The notes under the pieces are model-generated. The model made no database searches, was not told where the DNA came from, and saw nothing but the letters and a program-made list of their open reading frames with translations. A stretch of DNA of 64,000 nucleotides from Bacteroidaceae bacterium (GTDB taxonomy: Bacteria; Bacteroidota; Bacteroidia; Bacteroidales; Bacteroidaceae), in assembly GCA_017651315.1 (NCBI GenBank), contig JAGCDE010000008.1:1-64000 (forward strand). Reading direction: 5' to 3'. Each line of letters opens with the position of its first letter. Positions within the stretch are counted from its first letter, which is position 1. The position numbers and the translations under genes were made by a program. Below are positions 33,681-41,594 of the stretch, in pieces.

Positions 33681-34211
33681 TTATTTGATTTTTACCGGTA
33701 TGCCGCTCACCATCAGCGTCACCTCATCGGCCTTTGAGGCAATGTACTGGTTCACCCATCCCTGCAGGTCGGTGAAACGGCGTTGGAGCGTGTTGGCCGA
33801 TACGCCTCCCATCCCTATCTCATTGGTCACGAAAATGAATGTGGCGTCCTGTGCGGTAAAGCGGTCAAACTCAGCCTTGAAGTCATTCAGGCATTGATTG
33901 ACCCATGCCTGGTCCTGCTCTGCCCTCTGCCGGTCGCGGAAAAAGAAATTGGTGCACCACAGCGTGACGCAGTCTATCACCGCTGTGCGGCCGCTTACAT
34001 CATGCCTGCCCAGTTCCAGTTCCTCCTCAATGTTTGTCCACTCAGGCCCGCGGCGCAACTGATGCCTGCGCACACGTTCACGGAACTCATCGTCCCATAC
34101 CCGTGCCGTAGCAATATATACGGGATTGGCCGTCAAAGAGAGTGCCGTCTTTTCGGCATAGCTGCTTTTGCCGGACCTCTCTCCGCCGGTTATGAGTATA
34201 ATTCTTTTCAT
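33681..34211 (-). CDS. cobU: adenosylcobinamide kinase / guanylyltransferase
   Basis: A 176-residue CobU with the N-terminal loop [17 protein letters not shown] (Walker A), [19 protein letters not shown] with the guanylylated-His region, and [20 protein letters not shown]. It phosphorylates adenosylcobinamide and transfers GMP. First gene of the cobUTSC group; a promoter is not clear in the 100-bp upstream region, which lies between it and the MATE gene. Confidence 0.93.
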   Translation of the reverse strand: MKRIILITGGERSGKSSYAEKTALSLTANPVYIATARVWDDEFRERVRRHQLRRGPEWTNIEEELELGRHDVSGRTAVIDCVTLWCTNFFFRDRQRAEQDQAWVNQCLNDFKAEFDRFTAQDATFIFVTNEIGMGGVSANTLQRRFTDLQGWVNQYIASKADEVTLMVSGIPVKIK

Positions 34212-34312
34212 AACTGCGAAGATAGCTATTATTGTGCAAAGAGACGGCGAAATTCAGATTCAAAGTTTCGTCCTATGGCATCCGCTTTTTCCTGCACGGG
34301 ATGTAGCCATCC

Positions 34313-35644
34313 TCAATATCCGTAGCGCTTGCGGAACGCTGCCAGCAGGATTGCCGACATGATGAGTGCCAGTACATCGGCCAGATCCACCGCAAGCCAG
34401 ACTCCGTCCAGTCCCCAGATGAGCGGCAGGACGAAAACCGATCCCAGTTCAAATATCAGCGTGCGGGCGAATGCGGCAACGGCCGATACGATTCCGTTGT
34501 TGAGAGCTGTGAAGAATGCCGATACAAACATGTTAAGACCGCAAATCATGAAGCTGAGCATGTAGAGGCGTATGGCATGAGCGGTGAGTCTGCGCAGCTC
34601 GGGGGCATAGCTCACAAAGACTCCGGCCATAGGGTAGCTCATCACCTCGGAAAGAACGGTCAGAAGTGTGCCGGCGCAGAACAACAGCACCAGGCTCTTC
34701 CGCAGGAGCCGTTTCAGCTCATCGTGGTTCTGAGCCCCGTAATTGTAGCTTATCACGGGCGATATGGCCAGGTTGAATCCGATGAAGACCGATGCATATA
34801 CAAAGCCTATGTACATGAGAATACCATATATTGCTACGCCCTCTTCGCCGATAAGGCGCATCAGCTGCAGGTTGTAGCACATGCTCACAATGCTCAGCGA
34901 TATGTTGCCCACATATTCCGAGAGGCCGTTTGAGCAGACCTGAAGTATGCTCGTGTTGTCAGTGCGGGTGCGTACAAACCTCAGATGTGTGGTGTTCCTT
35001 GCGGATGAAAAAAAATATAGCGGGTAGATTCCGCCTACAGCCATACCTGATGCAGTTGCTATGGCGGCTCCAGTAAGACCCCAGCCCAGCACCACAATGA
35101 AAAGGGCGTCAAGCACTATGTTTGTTATGCCGCATATCAAAGTCAATCGTGTTCCCAACTGTGGAATCTCGGCTGCCATGAAGAGTGACTGGAAGGCCAT
35201 CTGCATCATGTAGAAGGGCATTGTCAGCAGCACGATGCGGCCGTAACGGACACTGTATTCAAGCATTTCGCCGGTGGCACCCAGCAATGTGCATACAGGT
35301 CGGATGAAGATCAGGAACAGCACGGTCACCACGACTCCCACAATGAAAAGCGTCTTCACCACCATGCTGAATGCCCGGCAGGCGCGTTCCCGGTCACCCT
35401 GACCCAGAATCATGGCTACGTATGCGCTGCCGCCGGTACCGAACATCAGCCCTATGGCACCGGTTATCATGATGGCCGGCCAGATAAGGTTGAGTGCTGC
35501 AAACGGAGTGGTTCCGGTAAAGTTTGAGACGAACAACCCATCCACAACGCTATAGACCGATATTGCCAGCATCATCAGAATGGAGGGCAGTGACGAACGT
35601 ATCATCCTCCTGTACCCGTAGCTTCCCGCAAGTTCAATCTTCAT
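34313..35644 (-). CDS. MATE-family efflux protein
   Basis: A 443-residue protein with about 12 membrane helices. It begins with GSYGYRRMIRSSLPSILMML, SNFTGTTPFAALNLIWPAIM and FGTGGSAYVAMILGQGDRER, as in MATE/NorM-type transporters. It probably exports a drug or metabolite by Na+ or H+ antiport. It is same-strand with the cob group but separated by 100 bp, so co-transcription is uncertain. No cobalamin link is claimed. Confidence 0.8.
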   Translation of the reverse strand: MKIELAGSYGYRRMIRSSLPSILMMLAISVYSVVDGLFVSNFTGTTPFAALNLIWPAIMITGAIGLMFGTGGSAYVAMILGQGDRERACRAFSMVVKTLFIVGVVVTVLFLIFIRPVCTLLGATGEMLEYSVRYGRIVLLTMPFYMMQMAFQSLFMAAEIPQLGTRLTLICGITNIVLDALFIVVLGWGLTGAAIATASGMAVGGIYPLYFFSSARNTTHLRFVRTRTDNTSILQVCSNGLSEYVGNISLSIVSMCYNLQLMRLIGEEGVAIYGILMYIGFVYASVFIGFNLAISPVISYNYGAQNHDELKRLLRKSLVLLFCAGTLLTVLSEVMSYPMAGVFVSYAPELRRLTAHAIRLYMLSFMICGLNMFVSAFFTALNNGIVSAVAAFARTLIFELGSVFVLPLIWGLDGVWLAVDLADVLALIMSAILLAAFRKRYGY

Positions 35645-35672
35645 TTCTTTTCGGAACGTAGGTGCAAAATTA

Positions 35673-35779
35673 AGAATCTGTTTTTGATTTTTTCCGTGAA
35701 TTCTAAGCCAAAATGACTACTTTTGACACAGAAGGGACACTCCCATTTAGATTATGGAGACAAATGTAAACAGATTCTT
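35673..35779. repeat. MITE-like element, short copy (107 bp) with promoter box
   Basis: Ends AAGAATCTGTTT and AAACAGATTCTT are perfect 12-bp inverted repeats; further inward the arms stay similar (TTTCCGTGAA versus the reverse TCTCCATAAT). It lies in the divergent region between the MATE and DUF3810 genes. Inside is TACTTTTG (35718-35725), which matches TAnnTTTG reading right, so the element may drive the 35791 gene. A degenerate GGG/CCC palindrome (35728-35750) is also inside. Confidence 0.65.
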
Positions 35780-35790
35780 ATGTCATTAGT

Positions 35791-36813
35791 ATGAAAAAAT
35801 CCACATTGACAGGGTTGATACTGCTGGCGTTCGTCATTGCATGCAGGCTCTTTACTCCTGTGGCTGAGTTTTATGCCGGCTACTGTTATCCGGTTATATC
35901 GGCTTGCCTCTCATTGGCAGTTTCTGTTTTCCCGTTTTCACTTGAGGAGATTACCGTGCTGTCTTTCTCGTTCCTGTTCATCAGGACAATATTGTTGGCT
36001 ATAAAAGGGAAAAGGGGCTTCATGTATTGGCTTAAAGGCACTTCGGTCGTTGCCATGTGGCTTGTGGTATGGTTCTATATGGGGTGGGGCAACAACTATT
36101 TCCGTACGTCACTGTATGAAAGGGCCGGGGTGGAACGAAGAGCGTTTGACAGGGAGGAGTTCAACCGTTTCATCTCCTTTTATACCGATGAGCTTAACCG
36201 TACCTCAGGTGCTGCGGTCAGGACAGACCGGAAGGAACTGGAGCAGGACATCAATGCATTCTACTGTCAGGAGCCTGCCCGGTTGGGATATACAGGACTG
36301 CATTCATGGCAACGCACCAAACGGCCGCTCTTGAACCGGCTCTATTCATGGGTGTCGGTTCTCGGTTATATGGGGCCGTTTTTCTGTGAGTCACAGCTTA
36401 ATCTGGACCTGCAGGAAACGGAATACGCATCTACGCTGGCCCATGAGAAGGCCCATCTGGCCGGAGTGACCAGCGAGGCCGAAGCCAACTACTGGTCATT
36501 CGTCTATTGCAGCCAGTCCCCCGATGACGGGGTCCGGTACAGCGGATACCTGCATCTGCTGCCATACGTGATAATAAACGCCAGGTCACTGCTTACCGAA
36601 GAGGAATACCGGGAGTGGATAGGCCGGGTAAGCCCGACAGCCATTGACGACTACAGGGAGTCACGTGAATACTGGAGCAGGAAACGCATCAGGATAATGG
36701 ATGACATCCAATACCGCCTGATGGATACCATGCTTAAAACAAACAAGGTTTCCCAGGGAGCCGATGATTACATAGGCGTTTTGGGCATGATCATCACTAT
36801 GCACAGATATTAG
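35791..36813 (+). CDS. DUF3810 family membrane metallopeptidase-like protein
   Basis: A 340-residue protein with two or three N-terminal membrane helices (residues 1-~95) followed by a soluble domain with HEKAHLAGVTSEAEANYWSF (HExxH-like, residues ~215-235), as in DUF3810. The conserved His/Glu set suggests a zinc peptidase, but no activity is established. The stop codon TAG lies at the edge of the next MITE-like element. It starts 11 bp after the short element. Confidence 0.7.
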   Translation: MKKSTLTGLILLAFVIACRLFTPVAEFYAGYCYPVISACLSLAVSVFPFSLEEITVLSFSFLFIRTILLAIKGKRGFMYWLKGTSVVAMWLVVWFYMGWGNNYFRTSLYERAGVERRAFDREEFNRFISFYTDELNRTSGAAVRTDRKELEQDINAFYCQEPARLGYTGLHSWQRTKRPLLNRLYSWVSVLGYMGPFFCESQLNLDLQETEYASTLAHEKAHLAGVTSEAEANYWSFVYCSQSPDDGVRYSGYLHLLPYVIINARSLLTEEEYREWIGRVSPTAIDDYRESREYWSRKRIRIMDDIQYRLMDTMLKTNKVSQGADDYIGVLGMIITMHRY

Positions 36814-36954
36814 AATCTGTTTAAATTTGTTTCCATAAATTTCTTATAGTCTCTTTTACCCTCTGCTTTCATCGTTGAATATAATTCGATCTTTTCTCGC
36901 CACTACAGAGTGAGTAAACTCCCTCTGTTCGTCTGGTTTATTTAAACAGATTCT
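36812..36954. repeat. MITE-like element, copy A (143 bp) with 15-bp inverted ends
   Basis: Perfect terminal inverted repeats AGAATCTGTTTAAAT (36812-36826) and ATTTAAACAGATTCT (36940-36954). The left ~70 bp match copy B at 11502 almost base for base. There is no coding sequence inside. It lies between DUF3810 and the cobalamin operon. No clear target-site duplication is visible. Confidence 0.75.
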
Positions 36955-36996
36955 TGGTTTTTTATGTCCGAAGGTCTGAAAGCGGCGGATTTTATG

Positions 36997-37004
36997 TAAG
37001 TTTG
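36997..37004 (+). promoter_or_regulatory. -7 box for the corrin-ring operon
   Basis: TAAGTTTG matches TAnnTTTG and lies 20 bp before the ATG of cobJ-cbiC (37025). The -33 part is unclear. No cobalamin riboswitch fold (no B12 box) is seen in the 200 bp upstream of this operon, unlike the uptake operon at 56.7 kb. Confidence 0.5.
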
Positions 37005-37024
37005 TATGGTATTACAGACTGCAG

Positions 37025-38431
37025 ATGGTGAAAGGTAAGATAACGGTGGCCGGCATAGGTCCCGGATGTGAGTCCGATGTGACTCCTGCGGTGGTTCAGA
37101 CTCTCCGTGAGTGCGATGTGGTGGTGGGTTACAAATACTACTTCAGGTTTGTGGAGCAGTATCTGAGCCCCGGTACCGGGTGTGTGGATACAGGGATGAA
37201 ACGTGAGCGTGACCGCGCCCGTCAGGCGTTCGAGCTGGCGGAGCAGGGCAGGAGGGTCTGCGTGATCAGCTCCGGTGACTCCGGTATTTACGGCATGGCC
37301 CCGCTCATCTGGGAGATGCGTCGGGAGCGCGGCAGTGAGATAGAGATTGAGGTGTTGCCGGGCATAAGTGCATTCCAGAAGGCGGCTTCGCTGCTGGGTG
37401 CTCCCATAGGCCATGATTTCTGCGTGATATCGCTCTCGGACCTGATGACTCCGTGGGAGCTGATTGAGAAACGCATCACGGCCGCGGCACAGGCTGATTT
37501 TGTAACTGCAATTTACAACCCCAAGAGCATAGAGCGCTACTGGCAGCTGTATCGGCTGAAGGAGCTGTTCCTGAAAGAGCGCTCATCTGATACCCCGGTC
37601 GGTTACGTGCGTCAGGCAGGACGAGATGAGCAGCAGGTGACGGTAACTACGCTGGCCGGTTTTGATCCCGAACAGGTTGATATGTTCACGGTGGTTATCA
37701 TCGGCAACAGCCAGTCCTACAACTGGAACGGCACTATGATTACTCCGCGCGGGTATTATCGGGAGGAGCAGGATGACAACGTAGGTGTGGGGCAGGAGAT
37801 TATGATAAGGAGCTTCCGAACCATCGAAGGGTTGCTCAAGCGCCGCGACTGGCCGCCGGGACACAAATGGGCGCTTCTGCACGCCATACATACCACGGCC
37901 GATTTTGAGATGGAGGATATACTCTACACTGACCCCGATGCCGTTGAGACTCTGTATGGTAAGTTCCGCGACGGTTCACTGAAAACTATCGTTACCGATG
38001 TGACGATGGCTGCATCGGGCATACGCAAGGGTGCATTGGAGCGTTTGGGAGTGGAGGTAAAGTGCTACCTGCCCGATGAGCGCACCGCCCTGATGGCTAA
38101 GGAGAAGGGCATAACCCGCACGCAGGCAGGCATACGTCTGGCTGTCGGTGAGCACCCCGATGCGCTGTTTGTGTTCGGTAACGCGCCCACTGCGCTGATG
38201 GAGCTCTGTGAGCTTATCCGCAAGGGTAAGGCACAGCCGGCCGGCGTGATTGCAGCGCCCGTGGGATTTGTGCACGTGCGTGAGAGCAAATATATGGTAA
38301 AGCCGTTCATCGGCATACCCAAAATTATTGTCGAGGGCCGAAAGGGAGGCAGCAATCTGGCCGCAACCCTGACCAACGCCATCCTCACCTTTGATGATGC
38401 AGCCCAGCTAAAACCCGGCCGCGATGTTTAA
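37025..38431 (+). CDS. cobJ: precorrin-3B C17-methyltransferase / precorrin-8X methylmutase fusion
   Basis: A 468-residue fusion. Residues 1-~248 are a SAM-dependent CobJ/CbiH methyltransferase (GIGPGCESDVTPAVVQTL, GDSGIYGMAPLIWEM, VLPGISAFQKAASLLGAPIG). Residues ~259-468 are CbiC/CobH (LLHAIHTTADFEMED with the catalytic His, TDVTMAASGIRKG, GVIAAPVGFVHVRESK). The steps are ring contraction and methyl migration in corrin synthesis. It overlaps the next gene by 8 bp. This order and these fusions are characteristic of Bacteroidetes cobalamin clusters. Confidence 0.93.
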   Translation: MVKGKITVAGIGPGCESDVTPAVVQTLRECDVVVGYKYYFRFVEQYLSPGTGCVDTGMKRERDRARQAFELAEQGRRVCVISSGDSGIYGMAPLIWEMRRERGSEIEIEVLPGISAFQKAASLLGAPIGHDFCVISLSDLMTPWELIEKRITAAAQADFVTAIYNPKSIERYWQLYRLKELFLKERSSDTPVGYVRQAGRDEQQVTVTTLAGFDPEQVDMFTVVIIGNSQSYNWNGTMITPRGYYREEQDDNVGVGQEIMIRSFRTIEGLLKRRDWPPGHKWALLHAIHTTADFEMEDILYTDPDAVETLYGKFRDGSLKTIVTDVTMAASGIRKGALERLGVEVKCYLPDERTALMAKEKGITRTQAGIRLAVGEHPDALFVFGNAPTALMELCELIRKGKAQPAGVIAAPVGFVHVRESKYMVKPFIGIPKIIVEGRKGGSNLAATLTNAILTFDDAAQLKPGRDV

Positions 38432-39599
38432 AGTCATTGGGATAAGCGATAACCCTGAGCAGGAGCTTACCAGGGCGGCGCAGGAGGCTATTGCACATGG
38501 AAAGGTGTTCTCCGGCGGAAAGCGTCACTATGAGCTGATGAAGAGCCGTCTGCCGCAGGGTGCGCAGTGGATTGGGATTACCGTCCCGCTTTCCGATGTG
38601 TTCAGGCAGTATAAGGGCCATAGGGAGATTGTGGTGTTTGCATCGGGTGATCCCCTGTTCTACGGATTTGCCGCAACCCTGCAACGTGAATTTCCCGAAG
38701 CCGGGATTGAGGTCTATCCCTGGTTCAACTCACTCCAGATGCTGGCACACAAGATGTTGCTACCGTATCAGGATATGCGTGCCGTATCGCTGACCGGCCG
38801 CGCCTGGAAGGAGTTTGAGAATGCGCTCATTCGCGGAGAGAGACTGATAGGAGTGCTGACCGACAAGACCCGCACGCCACAGGCCATTGCCGCCATGATG
38901 CAGGAGTACGGCTATGTCAACTATACCATAACCATAGGCGAATGCATGGGCAATCCCGACCATGAAAAGGTGAGCACCATGACCGTAGCCCAGGCGATGT
39001 CTTACGATGCCGCGCAGCCCAACTGCCTGATACTGCAACGGACAGAGAGCCGGGGCCGTCTGTTCGGAATCCCCGAGGAGCGTTTTGAACTTCTGGACGG
39101 CCGCGTCAACATGATAACCAAGATGCCAATCCGCCTGGCAACGCTGGCAGCCCTTGAACTTGGTCGGCGCCAATCATTCTGGGACATAGGATTCTGCACC
39201 GGATCGGTATCGATTGAGGCCCGCCTGCAGTTTCCGCACTTAGATATAACCGCTTTTGAGAAACGTCCCCAAGGCTTGGAACTGTTGCTTGCCAACAGCC
39301 GCCGCTTCGGAGCCCCCGGCATAAACGGCGTCATAGGCGATTTCATGGAGATTGCTCCCAATCTCTATCCGGCGCCCGATGCCGTATTCATAGGCGGGCA
39401 CGGCGGGTATCTGGCGGATATGCTTAAACGCATAGACAGTGTGTTGCTTCCGGATGGCGTTATAGTATTCAACTCCGTATCCGAAGAGAGCGCGGCCGCG
39501 TTCCGTGAGGGTGTGGAAGCGATAGGCCGCAGAGTGACCGGATGTACCCGCATGGCGGTCGATGAACATAATCCGATTTTGATAATGAGAGCGGAATGA
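38424..39599 (+). CDS. cobL: cobalt-precorrin C5,C15-methyltransferase / C12-decarboxylase (CbiE-CbiT fusion)
   Basis: A 391-residue CbiET protein. The N-terminal CbiE part (~1-210) has VIGISDNPEQELTRAAQEAI and VVFASGDPLFYGFAATL. The C-terminal CbiT part (~218-391) has a Rossmann methyltransferase: SFWDIGFCTGSVSIEARLQF, AFEKRPQGLELLLANSRRFG, DAVFIGGHGGYLADMLKRID. It methylates C5 and C15 and decarboxylates the C12 acetate. Overlaps of 8 and 4 bp with both neighbours show coupling. Confidence 0.93.
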   Translation: MFKVIGISDNPEQELTRAAQEAIAHGKVFSGGKRHYELMKSRLPQGAQWIGITVPLSDVFRQYKGHREIVVFASGDPLFYGFAATLQREFPEAGIEVYPWFNSLQMLAHKMLLPYQDMRAVSLTGRAWKEFENALIRGERLIGVLTDKTRTPQAIAAMMQEYGYVNYTITIGECMGNPDHEKVSTMTVAQAMSYDAAQPNCLILQRTESRGRLFGIPEERFELLDGRVNMITKMPIRLATLAALELGRRQSFWDIGFCTGSVSIEARLQFPHLDITAFEKRPQGLELLLANSRRFGAPGINGVIGDFMEIAPNLYPAPDAVFIGGHGGYLADMLKRIDSVLLPDGVIVFNSVSEESAAAFREGVEAIGRRVTGCTRMAVDEHNPILIMRAE

Positions 39600-41407
39600 A
39601 TGCAATAATACTGGTATCGGAGAGCTCGTTCAGTCTGGCCCGGAAAATCCGGACAGCACTGACAGACAGTGAGATATACAGCCAGAAAGAACTGGATGGC
39701 TGTAAGGTGATAAAGTCTTACGCCCAGTTCATTAAGGAGAACTGGAGCAGTCTGGAGCAGATAGTCTTTATAGGCGCAATGGGAATATGCGTGCGCAGCA
39801 TAGCTCCTTGCGTGAAGGATAAGTACAGGGATCCGGCTGTGGTATGCGTGGACAGCACCGGACAGTTTGTGATTCCCGTTTTGTCCGGTCATATAGGCGG
39901 TGCAAATGATATGGCGCGCCGGATAGCCGAACTTACCGGTGGACAGGCTGTTGTTACAACCCAGAGCGATAACACAGGACTCTGGGCGCTTGATACGCTG
40001 GCCGCAAAGTACAACTGGAAAACGGATCTGAGCCGTGCCCGCATGAACAGTGCGATAGCCCTCTTTGTAGAGAGGCACCCCACAGCACTGCTGCTTGAGG
40101 TCCGTGATGCCGGCACCGATTATATCGAGAGCACTCTGCCCGGTCACGTTAAGGTGTTCGTCCAGTATAACGATATAGATTTCAGTCAGTTTGAACTGCT
40201 TATAACCATAGGCCCACATACGTTCGATGCCCCGATACCGGTGCTGAGCTACTATCCGCAGGTGCTGCACATCGGTTTTGGCTGCCGCCGGCAGTGCAGG
40301 CCCGACGGCATTGCGGAGCATATCGAGAAGACTCTCCGGGAGAACGGCCTTTCACCGCTATCCATAGCAAGCATCGGCACGATAGAACTCAAGAAGGATG
40401 AGCCGCTGCTGGCTGCGTTGCAGAGCCGCTGGCCATGGGCTGGGACAGATATCTGGTCCAAGCAGGACCTGGATGGGATAGAAGTGCCCAACCCGTCGGA
40501 GAAAGCGTTTGAGGTTACAGGTGTCTATGGAGTCGCCGAAGGGGTCGCGCTACGCTCCAGCAATGAGGGTATTCTGCTGATTGAAAAGCAGAAAGGCCAG
40601 CTCTCAGAGGGCAATGACTTTACATTTGCCGTAGCAATGGACGGCCAGAAGATGCGCGGTGGATTCATAGAGATTGTAGGCGCAGGCCCCGGTGACCCCG
40701 AACTTGTATCGGTCCGCGGCAAACGCATGCTGGAGCGTGCCGACCTGATACTCTATGCCGGCAGTCTGGTACCCAAGGAACTTACATATTACGCCAAGCC
40801 GGGTGCTACGGTACGCTCATCGGCCGATATGGACCTGGAGCAGCAGTTTGCCCTGATGAAGGATTTCTATGACCGCGGCCTTTTCGTGGTGCGTCTGCAT
40901 ACGGGCGATCCCTGTATCTACGGAGCAATCCAGGAGCAGATGGCATTTTTTGACAAATACGGGATGCGCTACCATATCACCCCCGGAATATCATCGTTCC
41001 AGGCCGCAGCCGCTGCGTTGCGTTCCCAGTTCACTATTCCCGAGAAGGTGCAGAGCATAATCCTGACCCGTGGAGGAGGACGTACGCCGATGCCTGAGAA
41101 GGAGCAGCTCCACAAACTGGCCCAGTCCCGGAGTACCATGTGCATCTACCTGAGCGCAGCAATAGTGGAGCAGGTTCAGGAGGAACTCCTGCAGGCCTAT
41201 CCGCCCGAGACTCCGGTGGCCGCATGCTACAAACTGACCTGGAAAGAGGAGAGGATTTACCGCGGTCACCTTAAGGACCTGGCCCGCATAGTAAGGGACA
41301 ACAACCTCACGCTGACTACCCTGCTGGTAGTGGGCGATGCCATAGACAACCGCCAGGGCCTGTCCCGCCTCTATGCCCACGAATTCAAACACCTGTTCCG
41401 GAAGTGA
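39596..41407 (+). CDS. cbiG: cobalt-precorrin-5A hydrolase / precorrin-4 C11-methyltransferase (CbiG-CobM fusion)
   Basis: A 603-residue fusion. Residues 1-~345 are CbiG (FIGAMGICVRSIAPCVKDKY, PVLSGHIGGANDMARRIAEL, HIGFGCRRQC, ASIGTIELKKDEPLLAALQS). Residues ~355-603 are CobM/CbiF methyltransferase (EIVGAGPGDPELVSVRGKRM, YAGSLVPKELTYYA, RLHTGDPCIYGAIQEQMAFF). It opens the delta-lactone and methylates C11. Its last codon is followed by ~75 bp and then a strong hairpin, so this transcript may end here. Confidence 0.93.
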   Translation: MNAIILVSESSFSLARKIRTALTDSEIYSQKELDGCKVIKSYAQFIKENWSSLEQIVFIGAMGICVRSIAPCVKDKYRDPAVVCVDSTGQFVIPVLSGHIGGANDMARRIAELTGGQAVVTTQSDNTGLWALDTLAAKYNWKTDLSRARMNSAIALFVERHPTALLLEVRDAGTDYIESTLPGHVKVFVQYNDIDFSQFELLITIGPHTFDAPIPVLSYYPQVLHIGFGCRRQCRPDGIAEHIEKTLRENGLSPLSIASIGTIELKKDEPLLAALQSRWPWAGTDIWSKQDLDGIEVPNPSEKAFEVTGVYGVAEGVALRSSNEGILLIEKQKGQLSEGNDFTFAVAMDGQKMRGGFIEIVGAGPGDPELVSVRGKRMLERADLILYAGSLVPKELTYYAKPGATVRSSADMDLEQQFALMKDFYDRGLFVVRLHTGDPCIYGAIQEQMAFFDKYGMRYHITPGISSFQAAAAALRSQFTIPEKVQSIILTRGGGRTPMPEKEQLHKLAQSRSTMCIYLSAAIVEQVQEELLQAYPPETPVAACYKLTWKEERIYRGHLKDLARIVRDNNLTLTTLLVVGDAIDNRQGLSRLYAHEFKHLFRK

Positions 41408-41481
41408 CTGGAAAGTGATCCTTATAGGCTTGATTTTTTCATCCATGACCGGAACCATTGAAAGCCGGATAATAATCTGAT

Positions 41482-41515
41482 GCAAAAGGGTCGCTTCCCT
41501 TTGCGACCCCTTTGT
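41482..41515 (+). terminator. hairpin terminator after cbiG/cobM, palindrome family
   Basis: GGGTCGC (41488-41494) pairs with GCGACCC (41503-41509). CAAAA before it pairs in part with CTTTG after it. Outer bases (TGCAAA / TTTGTGTCA) match the dispersed palindrome family. It would stop the corrin-ring transcript before the LRR gene. Confidence 0.7.
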
Positions 41516-41564
41516 GTCACGTCAAAAAAAACAGATACTTGTTTCCATATTTGAAATAAACCTA

Positions 41565-41572
41565 TATATTTG
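41565..41572 (+). promoter_or_regulatory. -7 box for the LRR surface-protein gene
   Basis: TATATTTG matches TAnnTTTG, with TTGTTT near 41539-41544 as a possible -33 element about 20 bp upstream. It starts ~23 bp before ATG 41595. The presence of a promoter and the preceding terminator point to separate control of the LRR gene from the cob genes. Confidence 0.6.
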
Positions 41573-41594
41573 TGATTCTTAAAGAATTAAGATT

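Noticed and set aside
36812..36954. Attachment site of an integrated phage
   Set aside because: There is no integrase, tRNA or direct repeat next to it; the inverted ends and dispersed copies fit a MITE-like element better.
39365..40321. A 318-codon minus-strand frame over the CbiE-T/CbiG junction
   Set aside because: It crosses two well-supported overlapping genes and lacks any recognisable motif.
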